Part shown: positions 8,500 through 18,785 of the stretch, piece by piece
How positions within the stretch are numbered: position 1 is the stretch's first letter
How the letters are laid out: each line of letters starts with the position of its first letter
NCBI GenBank assembly: GCA_008690995.1
Contig: VRMN01000018.1
Coordinates: forward strand, 191,892-255,891
From: Porphyridium purpureum
Taxonomy: Eukaryota; Rhodophyta; Bangiophyceae; Porphyridiales; Porphyridiaceae
Reading direction: 5' to 3'
DNA: 64,000 nt
Made by a program: the position numbers and the translations under genes
Notes under the pieces: model-generated
Told to the model about the DNA's origin: nothing
The model's database searches: none
The model's input: the letters and a program-made list of their open reading frames with translations, nothing else

Positions 8500-9270
8500 C
8501 TAACGCTTGTGTAGCACTACAATAGCGCTAATATCTGACTGGGGTGTCGTACACACCCGCAGCACACACAAATCCTGGTCTAAATATACTACAACAAACG
8601 AACCGCACGTGGCGCTTGATTCTTCGACGTGGACTCGGAAATAGTCTCTATTTTGCTTGCGCAGACGGTACTTTGGCACCGGAGCGGCAACTGGCGCATC
8701 AAGTGTCATTGTTAAAGCCTTGCTTTCAACGTCAAATTGAAACTCAATGCCCACCTCAGCGGATCGAGCGCCACCGCTCGTGGACGCGCTGGTACATAAA
8801 TAAGACACGATATCAAGCGACGACTGACTGCCACGATCTTCGCTGACTGTCGGATAAAACATGCGCCATCGCCCGTCCAACAAGTCTGGATGCGCCGTGT
8901 GATGCAGCCGAGTTGGCGAGACAGCCGCGAGCTTGTCGACCACACTGGCAATGGCATCTTCATCACGATGCCGTTCAGACGAGGCGCGCTGTTCATTCTG
9001 CGGGTCCACGAGCGCGATCAAGCTCTTCTTCGCTGCACGGAGCGCCGCGACATACTCCCTCAAGCTCTCGCGATTTCCCGACGCGCCTTTCTGCACTTCA
9101 ACCGATGCCTGTGCGTACAACTCGTCCAAACCGATAGCCCGCATATCCACCTTTCTCGTCACGCGCGCGCACGGAGCTGGGCAAGCCACGCTCGCCAATC
9201 TCGGCCCGCGCGCGCGCGCCTTTGCAAGCCCACAGAGCGCCGCATCACACGCAGCCGGAGGAACAAACAT
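8500..9270 (-). CDS. PAP/fibrillin-like plastid lipid-associated protein
   Basis: This 256-residue protein has an Ala/Arg-rich N-terminus of about 40 residues that looks like a plastid transit peptide. The mature part starts with a helix (LDELYAQASVEV) and then shows LLDGRWRMFYPT, which corresponds to the L-x-G-x-W-x-L-x-Y-T entry strand of the PAP/fibrillin lipocalin-like fold. It ends with VVVYLDQDLCVLRV, matching the conserved Y-L-D-x-D-L-R-I-x-R strand. Fibrillins associate with plastoglobules and thylakoids and handle lipophilic compounds; which ligand applies here is unknown. The start is a true ATG, 433 bp from the divergent eS8 gene. Confidence 0.6.
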   Translation of the reverse strand: MFVPPAACDAALCGLAKARARGPRLASVACPAPCARVTRKVDMRAIGLDELYAQASVEVQKGASGNRESLREYVAALRAAKKSLIALVDPQNEQRASSERHRDEDAIASVVDKLAAVSPTRLHHTAHPDLLDGRWRMFYPTVSEDRGSQSSLDIVSYLCTSASTSGGARSAEVGIEFQFDVESKALTMTLDAPVAAPVPKYRLRKQNRDYFRVHVEESSATCGSFVVVYLDQDLCVLRVCTTPQSDISAIVVLHKR

Positions 9271-9703
9271 GTCGAGAGCGTATGTATGCTTGTGTAAACT
9301 TGTGTGTGCTCGTCTCTTCCTCTACACCATGTGCACCACCTCCACATCCACTTGAGGGTTCTTACACAAACCCTGTATCTAACTCGAGATCGCAGTTATA
9401 TCTAGGGTTTACTTTCACGGCGTGCGGTACAGTGATCGTCAGCTTGGTTTGCGCGTGCAAGCTTGATATGGAAACCACTGGGGTGTGAACTGTACCATTG
9501 ACAAAATGGCTGCTTTTATAGATGGAGGCGACGGCGGCACTCACGACATGGTCGGCGGCTTGGGGAGCAGGGAGACTTATGCGATGCGGGTTGGGTAAGG
9601 AAAGGTTTGGGGACGAGAAGGTGTAGGGGGAAGGAGTTGCGGGCGTGGGAGTGAGGCCCGTGCGTGGTAGGAGGTGGGATCTGGAACGTGTCTGGTTTGA
9701 ATC
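9271..9703. promoter_or_regulatory. Divergent promoter, fibrillin-like / eS8
   Basis: This 433-bp gap contains GTACAGT at 9427-9433 and, 55 bp on, ACTGTAC at 9489-9495 within GTGAACTGTAC. A TATA-like TATAAAAGCA on the minus strand lies at 9511-9520. The region before the eS8 ATG is G/A-rich. Confidence 0.5.
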
Positions 9704-10321
9704 ATGGGTATCAGCCGTGACTCGAAGCACAAGCGCCGCCTGACGGGCGGCAAGCAAGCGTATTATCGCAAGAAGCGAAAGTTCTGCTTGGCTCGGCAGC
9801 CGGCGATGACCAAGCTGGGCACAAAGTTGGTGCGTCCGGTCCGTGTGCGCGGTGGAAATATCAAGCTGCGTGGCCTCAGGTTAGAGACGGGCAACTTCTC
9901 GTGGCCGTCCGAGGCAGTCTCGCACAAGACGCGCGTGTTGGGTGTGGTTTACAACGCGTCGAACAACGAGTTGGTGCGCACAAATACGCTCGTCAAGGGC
10001 GCGATCGTGCAGATTGACGCGACGCCGTTCAAGACTTGGTACCTGAATCATTACGGACAGGAGCTGGGCAAGAAGAAGACCCCGGAAGAGGTCGGCGAGG
10101 TCGAGAAGAAAAGCGACGCTGTGCTGAAAAAGATTGCGGCGCGAGCTGAGGGACATGTCATGGATCGCACGCTCGCTGAGGAGTTTATGTCGGGGCGATT
10201 GTACGCGTGCGTGAGCTCGCGACCTGGTCAATCTGGCCGATGCGACGGATACATTCTCGAGGGCAAGGAGCTCGAATTTTACAAGAAGCAGTTGATGAAG
10301 AAGAAGAAGTCTGGTAAGTGA
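9704..10321 (+). CDS. RPS8: 40S ribosomal protein eS8
   Basis: This 205-residue protein is eukaryotic ribosomal protein eS8 of the small subunit. The N-terminal [18 protein letters not shown] is the family hallmark and fixes the start. It is followed by [34 protein letters not shown], the [20 protein letters not shown] core, and the C-terminal [23 protein letters not shown] with a Lys-rich end. The length matches the family. A eukaryote-specific insertion between the two conserved halves is present. No intron is seen, although ribosomal protein genes often carry one. Confidence 0.97.
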   Translation: MGISRDSKHKRRLTGGKQAYYRKKRKFCLARQPAMTKLGTKLVRPVRVRGGNIKLRGLRLETGNFSWPSEAVSHKTRVLGVVYNASNNELVRTNTLVKGAIVQIDATPFKTWYLNHYGQELGKKKTPEEVGEVEKKSDAVLKKIAARAEGHVMDRTLAEEFMSGRLYACVSSRPGQSGRCDGYILEGKELEFYKKQLMKKKKSGK

Positions 10322-10786
10322 TGGATTCGGCGAGTTGGGTTTAGACTCATACAATCAAATGAAGATTTTCTACTAGCTTATCTCTCGCGCAATATTTTAG
10401 ACGGCGCTCTGTTACTACCGGCGGAGCTGCGCGGGCTGTACTTTGCCCCACGAAGAGAGGTGGAAGCTAGACCGCGGAAATCTAGTCATCACTGCCTATC
10501 CTCACTCCATTCATTCGCCTACCCACACCGAGATCTCAAACAATATGCGATAGCCACTGAAGCCGCTTCAAGTCTTGCTCGCTGGACCAGACAGACGGCA
10601 GCGACCCCGCAGATATTATCACCAGAGACCACATGAAGAGATAAACGAAGACAGCAGGACGTTGGGCAGTACGGCCCAGCGCCTTCTTACCATTAACGAA
10701 ACAACGTGATCTAGTTCCTAACAAAGTGACCTTCGCAGACCCGTCCAGCACTTGGCTGCCGTACGTCATGACACTTCTCCTACATG
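10322..10786. other. Convergent intergenic region
   Basis: This 465-bp gap lies between eS8 and RPB1. A 77-codon minus-strand frame at 10536-10769 has no recognisable features. I looked for tRNA A and B boxes and found none. Confidence 0.4.
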
Positions 10787-13700
10787 CTAACCTTGTGGAC
10801 TGTATCGATCGCCACGCTGAGGAGTTTTGGCTTCCTCATCAGCACGGTTGCTTGGACTGAACTGCGGGCTTGACGGACTGTACATGGGGGAGCTTGGACT
10901 CATGCTGCCACCAAAGGCCGGCGATGCTGGACTATACGCTGCCGGCGAACTGGGGCTGTACATCGGCGAGCTCGGACTCTGATTGTACGCGTTCGGAGAA
11001 CTCGGGCTGTACATCGGCGAGCTCGGACTCAAGTTACCGCCAAAGGCAGGCGATGCCGGACTATACGCATTCGGTGAGCTCGGACTGTACATGGGCGAGC
11101 TCGGACTTCCACCATACGCATTCGGCGAGCTTGGGCTGTACATAGGTGAGCTTGGACTCCCACCGTATGCATTGGGAGAACTCGGGCTGTACTGCGGCGA
11201 GCTCGGACTCCCACCGTATGCATTGGGAGAACTCGGGCTGTACTGCGGCGAGCTCGGACTCATGTTTCCGCCAAAGGCAGGCGACGCTGGGCTGTAAGCG
11301 GCTGGTGAACTGGGTGAATACTGCGGACTCGATGGCCCGCCAAAAGCCGGACTGGTTGGACTGAATGCAGCCGGCGACGTTGGGCTGTAGCCCGGGCTCG
11401 TCGGACTCATACCGCTGCCATAAGCCGGACTCATGCCGCCGCCATAGGCCGGGCTCGTCGCACTCCCGTAATTCATCCCCGCAGCCATGCCAGCGCCAAG
11501 CCCTCCCGCCATATCACTGCTGTACCCGGGATACGATGGATACCCCTGGCCTCCACCACGGACATCCGGTGAAAAGAAGCCATCCTCCGCACTGTCCACG
11601 TACGGCGAAAAGGCATTACCAGCACCGAATCCACTGTACCCGCCGGGCGTCTGGATGCCCTGATAAGACGGGGTCCTCATGACGTCTGGCCCGGGTGTCT
11701 GCGGCATCATGGGCATCATACCATTTCCGGTCGCTCCCACAACCCCGAACCCTCCGAGCCCCGTGCTGAGTGACGAACCTGCCGCCCCAAACCCGCCGAA
11801 GCGATCAATGCGTTGGGTCTCCTCAGTGCCCTTGATACCAACTACGTCTGACTCTTGCAAAAACAAACCAAACGAACCGGTCCCGAGATTGGCCAACTGC
11901 CCGAGCAGAATATTCTCAGACACGCCCCGCAGACGATCTCGCTCGGCATACATTGCGGCGTCCAGAAGAATCTCGGTGGTCTCCTCAAAGGTGGCCCGCA
12001 TAATGGGACCCGTGTCCGCGCGATTGATACCGTGGCGCGTGATAGACATCAGGTGGCCTCGATAAGTCATGACATCGCATAGGATACCAAGGTGGCGGTA
12101 GTTGACGTACGCACCGTCAAATGAGATCACGTTACGGACCTCGTTGAGCAGCGCTGCGCGCACCGCCTCCACCCCCAATACCTCAAACATCTCCACCACA
12201 TCGTTCGACATGGTCCGCGTGTGATCTACGTCCTCGTGCGCCATAACAGTCAGCAAGTTCACGCCGTCAGTGTCCAACACCCACTCCTTCCCTGTACAAA
12301 AGGCACCCGTTGACTCATCTATGACCGAGATGTTTGGCTCACGCATGAACACCTTTTTGATGGACGGGATCCCACCAAGCGTAAAGTCACCCAACAGAAC
12401 TGCTTCGACCTTCCGCAAGAACAACTCGTCCATATCAGCCTCATCTAGATCACCAGGCGCCACTACGGCTTGTTCACCGCCATCGCCCATCTCTCCTTCC
12501 TCCACGCCGTCCACGTTTTCCTGCTTATGCAAAGTAGAGGTCTTCGGAAGCCGAATGCGAAGCACAAGATTTTCTGCGTTTTCTTCAGACGACATCACGT
12601 GCAAGTCGCCAGCAAAAACGTCAACAATCTTATTTTTGAGAAGGCGCATACTGAGCTTTCGATCCATGAGGGAAACCTTGCTCACCTCAATGCGAAGTAC
12701 CCAGGGACTTAGCTTCGACGCATCTTCATCATCTTCAAACTCATAAAACATGGACACCATTTCCTGATCGGCGCGAATTACCGTGTTCCTGGGGTCTGGA
12801 TCAAAGAAAATCTCGGTGCACTTGACGACATGCACCAGCGTGGTATGCTGCAGTTCTGCCTGGACTTGCTTCGCCTTCTCCGTGTCACGTGCCGCGTGCT
12901 CCTTCAGAAAGACCGTCAGTGAGGGCGTCTTGGGATTCTTAGCAATGTTAATAATTTCCTTCAAGCGGGGCACACCAAGCGTCACGTTCTTGGCTGAGAC
13001 ACCCGCAAAATGGAACGTGTTGAGCGTCATTTGTGTTGCAGGCTCACCGATGCTTTGCGCAGCAACCGCACCAATCATCTCACCCGGGTGCACACGAGCA
13101 TGCGTGAACCGATTCTGGATTTCGCCCAAAACCCACTGAAAGGCGACGCGCGACAACCGATGTTTCACGATCAGCTCCTTGGCGCACAACATCGCGCGCA
13201 AATGAATACGGAAAAGCAATGTTGCATTTTCCTGCGCTTCTTTAGCGAGTACCTGCATATCAGCAAACACTTTCATTCGCCTGGTGAGCGTCACTGCGTC
13301 CACGTCGCCGGGTTCCTCGTCTTCTTCCAGTGCCCAGTTCGGATCTTCTACGTCTTCGCGCGTTTGCTCGTCTACGATGCGCCGCTTTTTGAGGTCTTCA
13401 ATGATCACGCACTTTTCGCACAGTGAAGTCACACTGTCAATAACCTCTTTTGGGCTCAGATCCGACACGGCGTTCTGGCCGATGCTAAAGCGACGCTTGG
13501 CGTTCCACAGCACACGATCCACGTTGACAGCGAGCGGCCATTTAGGCTCACCTGACTTGGAGATCTCTTTCCTCAAAATGGCACGATCAAGCTGGAGGCG
13601 TTTAAATTCGGCCTCGCACGCCGCTTTCACTTCTGGATCGTCGCGCAACTCGTCGATCATGTTAGGTGGGAGATAAGGACGGCCGTGGTGCGAGCCGAAA

Positions 13701-16384
13701 TGTGGGTCGCTGACACTGAGGCGAAAACGATCCTCGAACGCATGATCTGGCAATCGCAGAGAGCTCAGTGTCTGACCTTCGACGCGCGATCCGTCCAAAC
13801 CGTCCTCGCCGTACAAAAATTGAATCACGTCTCCGACGCTGTTGCGCACCGTGCCGTCGTACCGCACCATCAGGTCTTCCATCGCCTTGATCAGGCGTCG
13901 CTGGATGTAGCCTGTCTCGGCTGTTTTGACCGCAGTGTCAATGAGACCCTCACGGCCGCCCATTGCGTGGAAGAAAAACTCGGTGGGCGTCAGGCCGCGC
14001 AAGTATGAGTTCTCCACAAAGCCGCGGGACTCTGGTCCAAGGTCGTCCTTGTGAAAATGAGGCAGCGTACGGCGCGTAAAGCCGTACGCAATGCGCTTAC
14101 CTTCCACGTTCTGCTGGCCTACGCACGCACAAATCTGAGAAATGTTGATAAAGGAGCCTTTCGAACCCGCTGTCACCATCCGCTTCACATTGTTACTCGG
14201 CAGCAGCGATTTCTGGGCGTACGAGCCAGACTTATCGCGCGCCCCGTTCAGTACTTTGTTAACCTCTGCCTCAAACGTCTCCATCATCGTCTTGCCCGGA
14301 AGCGTCTCAAGCTCTCCATTTGTGGTCTTCACAATGAGCTCGTCCACTTCCGCTTTGCTGGACTCAATCGTCTGAATCACTCGGTCCATGGTCGCATCGT
14401 CTGCCACCGCGTCACCGATGCCTATCGAGAAGCCTCGGTGCAGGATGAAATGGTTCACAAGTACTTGAATATTAGAAATTAACTCGCAGGTCACCTGCGG
14501 GCCGAGCTCCTTCCAGGTCACATGAATCAGGGACCCTGGCGCCGCGCCGACAGTTCGCTTATCCACGATGCCACTAATCAGTTCGCCCTTGCTGATGAGT
14601 ACCTTGGTATCACCGGGGGACATCGGTGTGTCTTCGTCATCCGGGTGTGTATTCGAAAAGCGGATTAAGTTCACGTCAGGCAAAATCAAAGAAAACAGCT
14701 GCTTGCCTGTCCAAAGCGGCTTTGGCAGTAGAATGGCCGACGTTGGCACGACGCCATCCCATCCTTTTACGTGCAGCAGCAGGTTAAACACAAAATCGCG
14801 CTCGAAAAACGTGTCACGCTGCGTGAAGAGCATACACGCCAGTAGAGAGTCTTGCACAATACCCATGACTGGCTTATTTCCCTGTGGCGACACAATGCAC
14901 CGCGGCACCATCATGAGCTCGAGGATCTCTGCGCGGGTCAGCGTCGACTGGGGCACGTGCATATTCATCTCGTCACCATCAAAATCCGCGTTGTAAGGCG
15001 ACGTCACCGAAAGATTGAGTCGGAACGTGCTATAGGGAAGAACACGTACGCGATGACCCATGATACTCATTTTGTGCAGCGACGGTTGGCGATTGAACAT
15101 CACGCAGTCGCCATCGCGAATATGCCGCACAACCTTCATGCCATACTGGAGATCAAAGTCGCTGCGATTGCGATAGTACGCAAGGTCGATTTGCGTGCCG
15201 TCGTCACGCACGACGTACTTGGCGCCAGGATACTCGTCCGGGCCATTCACCACAAGTCGCATCATCTCTTCATAGTTGAATCGCGTCACGACTTCTGGAT
15301 AAGTCAGGTTCATGGCGATCGTCTTCGGTACGCCGACCTCGTCCAACATCAAGTTGGGGTCAGCCGTAATGACCGTGCGCGCCGAGAAATTGACACGCTT
15401 ACCCATGATATTACCGCGCACGCGACCTTCTTTGCCCTTCAATCGCTGGTTGATGGACTTGATGGGGCGCCCGCCCTTTTGCTCAGCGCGCGGCAGTCCA
15501 GGCATTTCATTATTCATGTACGTGGCCACGTGGTACTGCAAGAGATCAATTTGTTCATTGATGCGGTGCAGCGGGGCGCCGTTAAGCTCCAAATGTCGTA
15601 GCGCATTGTTGTTCTTCACAATGTCGCCGAGCTTGTGCGTCAGGTCGTCCTCGCCACGCATCGTGGCATCCATCATGATCGAAGGCCGCACGGGTGGCGG
15701 TGGTACAGGAAACGCCGACAACACCAGGTATTCTGGTCGGGTGTAGCGTGGGTCTAAGCCTAGCACGTCCGCGTCCGAGTCCGATATTTGCTTGAAGATA
15801 GACAGCACGCGCTCCGCCGTAATGATCTGCTTGCGATCGGCCGTGTCTTCTGGAGCGTCCACAAATTCTGCCCTAATTTTGAGGGCACCTTCCTTGGAAA
15901 ACTTTGGCTGCACAGCGCCACAGCCCTCCTCTGGGTCGCACTTGCTCTTTCCCTCACACAGCTTGCTGATCGCCTGCAAACGACTCGAGCGCTTCTGAAT
16001 GCGCGATGCACGCTCAAACTTGGCGTCCTTCTTGGAGCCTTTCAACCGGGAGCAGTAAAAACACACGCTCTTCAGAACTCGCATCGTTACGCCGAAGAAA
16101 CCCGGATGGAACACCGGTTTGGTAAACTCAATGTGACCAAAGTGTCCTGCACAGTTTGACTCGTCACACGCACAGGTTTCGCACGGAAAGTCGCGCCCAA
16201 TCGCGCCCAGGCGCTGATCCATGAGTCCATCTACTTTTGGAATCCCTGCTTCGAACGCTGTTTCCACCTTGATCTCGACCACGCTCATGCGGCGGATCTC
16301 ATCCGGACCCAGCACGCCAAACTGCACCAGCCCGACCTTTTTGGTCTCTGCCGAGCTGTACATGAAGCCCTTATTGAAATTCAT
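10787..16384 (-). CDS. RPB1: RNA polymerase II largest subunit RPB1
   Basis: This 1,865-residue protein is the catalytic subunit of RNA polymerase II. The N-terminal zinc region includes CETCACDESNCAGHFGHIE. The active-site loop NADFDGDEMNMHVPQS provides the three Asp that hold catalytic Mg. The trigger loop reads TQMTLNTFHFAGVSAKNVT, followed by GVPRLKEIINI. The last 215 residues (about 1651-1865) are the C-terminal domain. It contains YSPTSP and YSPSSP hexamers embedded in 17- and 26-residue superunits (YSPSSPNAYGGSPSSPM and longer forms with YSPASPAFGG) rather than continuous heptads. The ATG at 16384 gives MNFNKGFMYSSAE; the frame opens further upstream only through GTG. No intron interrupts 5.6 kb. 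Confidence 0.98.
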   Translation of the reverse strand: MNFNKGFMYSSAETKKVGLVQFGVLGPDEIRRMSVVEIKVETAFEAGIPKVDGLMDQRLGAIGRDFPCETCACDESNCAGHFGHIEFTKPVFHPGFFGVTMRVLKSVCFYCSRLKGSKKDAKFERASRIQKRSSRLQAISKLCEGKSKCDPEEGCGAVQPKFSKEGALKIRAEFVDAPEDTADRKQIITAERVLSIFKQISDSDADVLGLDPRYTRPEYLVLSAFPVPPPPVRPSIMMDATMRGEDDLTHKLGDIVKNNNALRHLELNGAPLHRINEQIDLLQYHVATYMNNEMPGLPRAEQKGGRPIKSINQRLKGKEGRVRGNIMGKRVNFSARTVITADPNLMLDEVGVPKTIAMNLTYPEVVTRFNYEEMMRLVVNGPDEYPGAKYVVRDDGTQIDLAYYRNRSDFDLQYGMKVVRHIRDGDCVMFNRQPSLHKMSIMGHRVRVLPYSTFRLNLSVTSPYNADFDGDEMNMHVPQSTLTRAEILELMMVPRCIVSPQGNKPVMGIVQDSLLACMLFTQRDTFFERDFVFNLLLHVKGWDGVVPTSAILLPKPLWTGKQLFSLILPDVNLIRFSNTHPDDEDTPMSPGDTKVLISKGELISGIVDKRTVGAAPGSLIHVTWKELGPQVTCELISNIQVLVNHFILHRGFSIGIGDAVADDATMDRVIQTIESSKAEVDELIVKTTNGELETLPGKTMMETFEAEVNKVLNGARDKSGSYAQKSLLPSNNVKRMVTAGSKGSFINISQICACVGQQNVEGKRIAYGFTRRTLPHFHKDDLGPESRGFVENSYLRGLTPTEFFFHAMGGREGLIDTAVKTAETGYIQRRLIKAMEDLMVRYDGTVRNSVGDVIQFLYGEDGLDGSRVEGQTLSSLRLPDHAFEDRFRLSVSDPHFGSHHGRPYLPPNMIDELRDDPEVKAACEAEFKRLQLDRAILRKEISKSGEPKWPLAVNVDRVLWNAKRRFSIGQNAVSDLSPKEVIDSVTSLCEKCVIIEDLKKRRIVDEQTREDVEDPNWALEEDEEPGDVDAVTLTRRMKVFADMQVLAKEAQENATLLFRIHLRAMLCAKELIVKHRLSRVAFQWVLGEIQNRFTHARVHPGEMIGAVAAQSIGEPATQMTLNTFHFAGVSAKNVTLGVPRLKEIINIAKNPKTPSLTVFLKEHAARDTEKAKQVQAELQHTTLVHVVKCTEIFFDPDPRNTVIRADQEMVSMFYEFEDDEDASKLSPWVLRIEVSKVSLMDRKLSMRLLKNKIVDVFAGDLHVMSSEENAENLVLRIRLPKTSTLHKQENVDGVEEGEMGDGGEQAVVAPGDLDEADMDELFLRKVEAVLLGDFTLGGIPSIKKVFMREPNISVIDESTGAFCTGKEWVLDTDGVNLLTVMAHEDVDHTRTMSNDVVEMFEVLGVEAVRAALLNEVRNVISFDGAYVNYRHLGILCDVMTYRGHLMSITRHGINRADTGPIMRATFEETTEILLDAAMYAERDRLRGVSENILLGQLANLGTGSFGLFLQESDVVGIKGTEETQRIDRFGGFGAAGSSLSTGLGGFGVVGATGNGMMPMMPQTPGPDVMRTPSYQGIQTPGGYSGFGAGNAFSPYVDSAEDGFFSPDVRGGGQGYPSYPGYSSDMAGGLGAGMAAGMNYGSATSPAYGGGMSPAYGSGMSPTSPGYSPTSPAAFSPTSPAFGGPSSPQYSPSSPAAYSPASPAFGGNMSPSSPQYSPSSPNAYGGSPSSPQYSPSSPNAYGGSPSSPMYSPSSPNAYGGSPSSPMYSPSSPNAYSPASPAFGGNLSPSSPMYSPSSPNAYNQSPSSPMYSPSSPAAYSPASPAFGGSMSPSSPMYSPSSPQFSPSNRADEEAKTPQRGDRYSPQG
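10860..11434 (-). repeat. Coding tandem repeat of the RPB1 C-terminal domain
   Basis: This is imperfect tandem DNA that encodes the RPB1 tail. The clearest part (about 11040-11250) repeats a 51-bp unit that encodes YSPSSPNAYGGSPSSPM. Longer 78-bp units insert YSPASPAFGG. The DNA-level similarity between copies suggests recent homogenisation by unequal exchange. Confidence 0.85.
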
Positions 16385-17099
16385 TTTGATCGCCTTGATT
16401 CCCAGTCTTCGTTCTCCCGTGCCACGTCTCACCTATTCTACCCCGTTCGTGTCCACGTCCCGCACGCGCTTTTACCTCTCACGCCGCAATACGTCCACCG
16501 TGACGCAATCCCTCCGCCCCGCTGTCCGTACACAAGCCACCGCTCAAGCATGCCACAGGTATTCGGAATCGCACACCGTCAACCCCTCGCCTCACGTAAG
16601 CGGACGCCCTCACGCCGCCTCGGAGCACACCGCGCACTCGCTCATACACATACACACACGCACGCACTCGACCGTAGATGCTTGGGCAGCATAAACAGCA
16701 GCAGCGGCGGCGGCGGCGGCGGCGGTGGCGGTGGGGGGTGGTGGTAAAAACAGGAACAGAACAGCGCACGCGTCCACGTCCTCTTCCGTTCCCCACGTCC
16801 CTTCGTCTTTGGTGACGGCGCGTCCCCCTCGCTTCCCCCGCGCGCGTCCGAAATCATCGACCTGTTCCATCGTGCAGCGACTCATCATCGCCACGCACGC
16901 ATGCCTTCAGGCATTACCATCTTTATTGTAAAATCGCCCTGTTTACGTAGAACGCAAAGCACGTCGCACGATGAGGTACAGTGTGACACCGCCACGCGGA
17001 GCACTGTACACGTATCACTGAGTACAGTGAGAAAAGGTACAGTGTTCGCATTAATTTAATACATTTTTTATACTCGTACAATTTTCAGCGGGAGCCCAT
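16385..17099. promoter_or_regulatory. RPB1 upstream region with four clustered GTACAGT motifs
   Basis: This 715-bp gap lies between the RPB1 start (-) and the MYB stop (-). GTACAGT occurs at 16977-16983, 17022-17028 and 17038-17044, and ACTGTAC at 17003-17009, all within 68 bp. A GGC-rich microsatellite lies at 16703-16733. The motif cluster may belong to the MYB 3' region or act as a distal RPB1 element. Confidence 0.5.
16703..16733. repeat. GGC triplet microsatellite
   Basis: An almost uninterrupted run of GGC triplets with one or two GGT changes, in the RPB1 5' region. Confidence 0.85.
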
Positions 17100-18785
17100 T
17101 CAGGCGCGCTTGGTCGGAGATAAATGCACGCCCGAAGCAGATTCCGAGATGTTGCGGCTTGTATCTCGAGCCGCAGCTGGCGTTGCAGGGTCATATGGCG
17201 CTCTGCCAGCGGGCGTGTGCGGTCGCGACTGGGATCCAGAGGCCGAGCGCGACTGCGGCAATCCTCCCGCGCCGCCAGCGTCGGAACTGCCGCCTGCCGG
17301 GGCATCCGGGTAGTGATTCTGAGCCTCGTTTTCTGACTGAGTCTTGTCAGACTCGCGCTGCAGACGCAAAAAGTATTTCTGCATGTGCGAACGTACCTGC
17401 ACAATCGAGCGGGTGCGGACGTGCCCAGCAATTGCGCGCGCGTCTCGGGATCCGTACAGCTCCAATGCTTCGAGGAATCGGTCGTGCTCCATGGGAGACC
17501 AATATCGCGTCTGACCTTCCACAAACTTGCCATTGTGGTCCTTGACCCGCGAGAAGCGCGAGTGCGTGTGGCTTTCAGACGGATCTGTCGCCGCCGCATG
17601 TCCGGCCGGCCGGGAAGGCGCCAAAGAGTTCGCGTCAGGCGGGTGCAGCTGGACAGCTTGCAGGTTTCCAGCACTCGGGTTCACCGGCGCGCCGTACGCG
17701 ACGTTGCCGGTCGGCTGCTGCTGCTGTTGTTGTGGCTGATACTGCGGCGCCAGAGTTGAGACAGCTTGCGGAATATAATTGCTCATCATGTATTGGCTTT
17801 GCTGGATGAGAGCATTCTTCAGCATATGCGCTTCTTGAAGCTCCACGCGCAGGCGCGCGTTTTCTGCCCTTAGCTCCATCAGCTGCTGGTACGGATCTAC
17901 CAGCAAGTCTTCGCGCGAGGCCGCGGCATGACCCCGGCTCAGTGCGTCCGCCGAGCGCACTTTATGCAGCACGTGCTGCGACATCGGATACATCGGTTCC
18001 GGATTCAGATAATTACCCGCATGCATCCGATAAGAGCCTATACCTCCGGGCGGCATGCCCAACCCAAAATTGTAAGAATTTTGTGTTCCACCGCCTTCGC
18101 GCGCTGACGACACGCCAGGCAATGCAAGCGAGTCTCTGCGGCTGTGAAGCACGGCGTCGCTTGAGTTGCCCGGGGCACCCACCACCGTTCCACTGTTGTA
18201 TGGTGATGGACGCGACGCAGTTAGCGCAGCTGTAGCCATGGCCTCATCATGGTTTCCCACAAGCGATGAAATGGACACCGAAGAGAGCGCCGCTCGCTGG
18301 TTTTGTGCGTACAATGAGTGAACCGGCGCACGCTGTTGTCCCGGTGTCACAAAATTGAACGAGAACGGCGGCTGCGCGGCCTCGTGAAGAAGCGCAGCAG
18401 TCGACGCTGACAAAATTGCAGGAGCTCGGACCGGCAACGCGTGGTCCGTGCCGACTTCAACAAACGAAGTCATTCCAGGCAGCGCGCCGCTGCCCCTTTC
18501 GCGGTCCGAGTCACCAAGCGCAGCGCTTCGAGGTGCGCCTGCAGCATAGATGTGCGCCTCGGGTTCGTACAATCGTACCCGCTTGGGCGCACGACTGTCG
18601 CCGACAAAGTCCACGGCGGTGCGGGCGTCGGAGGGATCGTGCCGAAGCTCTCCGCCGCGGGCTCGCGCGTTGTCTGCCCCTGCGGAGGGCCGCGCTATTT
18701 CTGCCCGTGATCCATCAGCCGCGGCGTCCGCAGCGCCCTGTGGCCGCTTCGACCCCGCGGGCTGCTGGGGATCGGCGTTTTCCAT
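17100..18785 (-). CDS. SHAQKYF-class MYB-like DNA-binding protein
   Basis: This 561-residue protein is a probable transcription factor. A single MYB-like domain at about 418-477 reads TRYWSPMEHDRFLEALELYG, then ARAIAGHVRTRSIVQVRSHMQKYF. The third helix motif SHMQKYF is a variant of the SHAQKYF/SHLQKYF signature found in plant and algal one-repeat MYBs (CCA1-like or GARP-type). Upstream there is a predicted leucine-rich helix (LMELRAENARLRVELQEAHML, in two parts, about 295-320) that could dimerise, then a glutamine run (PQQQQQQP). The rest is low complexity. The start is a true ATG. The target genes are unknown. It lies downstream of the densest GTACAGT cluster in the window. Confidence 0.85.
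   Translation of the reverse strand: MENADPQQPAGSKRPQGAADAAADGSRAEIARPSAGADNARARGGELRHDPSDARTAVDFVGDSRAPKRVRLYEPEAHIYAAGAPRSAALGDSDRERGSGALPGMTSFVEVGTDHALPVRAPAILSASTAALLHEAAQPPFSFNFVTPGQQRAPVHSLYAQNQRAALSSVSISSLVGNHDEAMATAALTASRPSPYNSGTVVGAPGNSSDAVLHSRRDSLALPGVSSAREGGGTQNSYNFGLGMPPGGIGSYRMHAGNYLNPEPMYPMSQHVLHKVRSADALSRGHAAASREDLLVDPYQQLMELRAENARLRVELQEAHMLKNALIQQSQYMMSNYIPQAVSTLAPQYQPQQQQQQPTGNVAYGAPVNPSAGNLQAVQLHPPDANSLAPSRPAGHAAATDPSESHTHSRFSRVKDHNGKFVEGQTRYWSPMEHDRFLEALELYGSRDARAIAGHVRTRSIVQVRSHMQKYFLRLQRESDKTQSENEAQNHYPDAPAGGSSDAGGAGGLPQSRSASGSQSRPHTPAGRAPYDPATPAAARDTSRNISESASGVHLSPTKRA

Noticed and set aside
10536-10769. A 77-codon minus-strand frame between eS8 and RPB1
   Set aside because: One weak hydrophobic stretch but no family features, and no supporting context.
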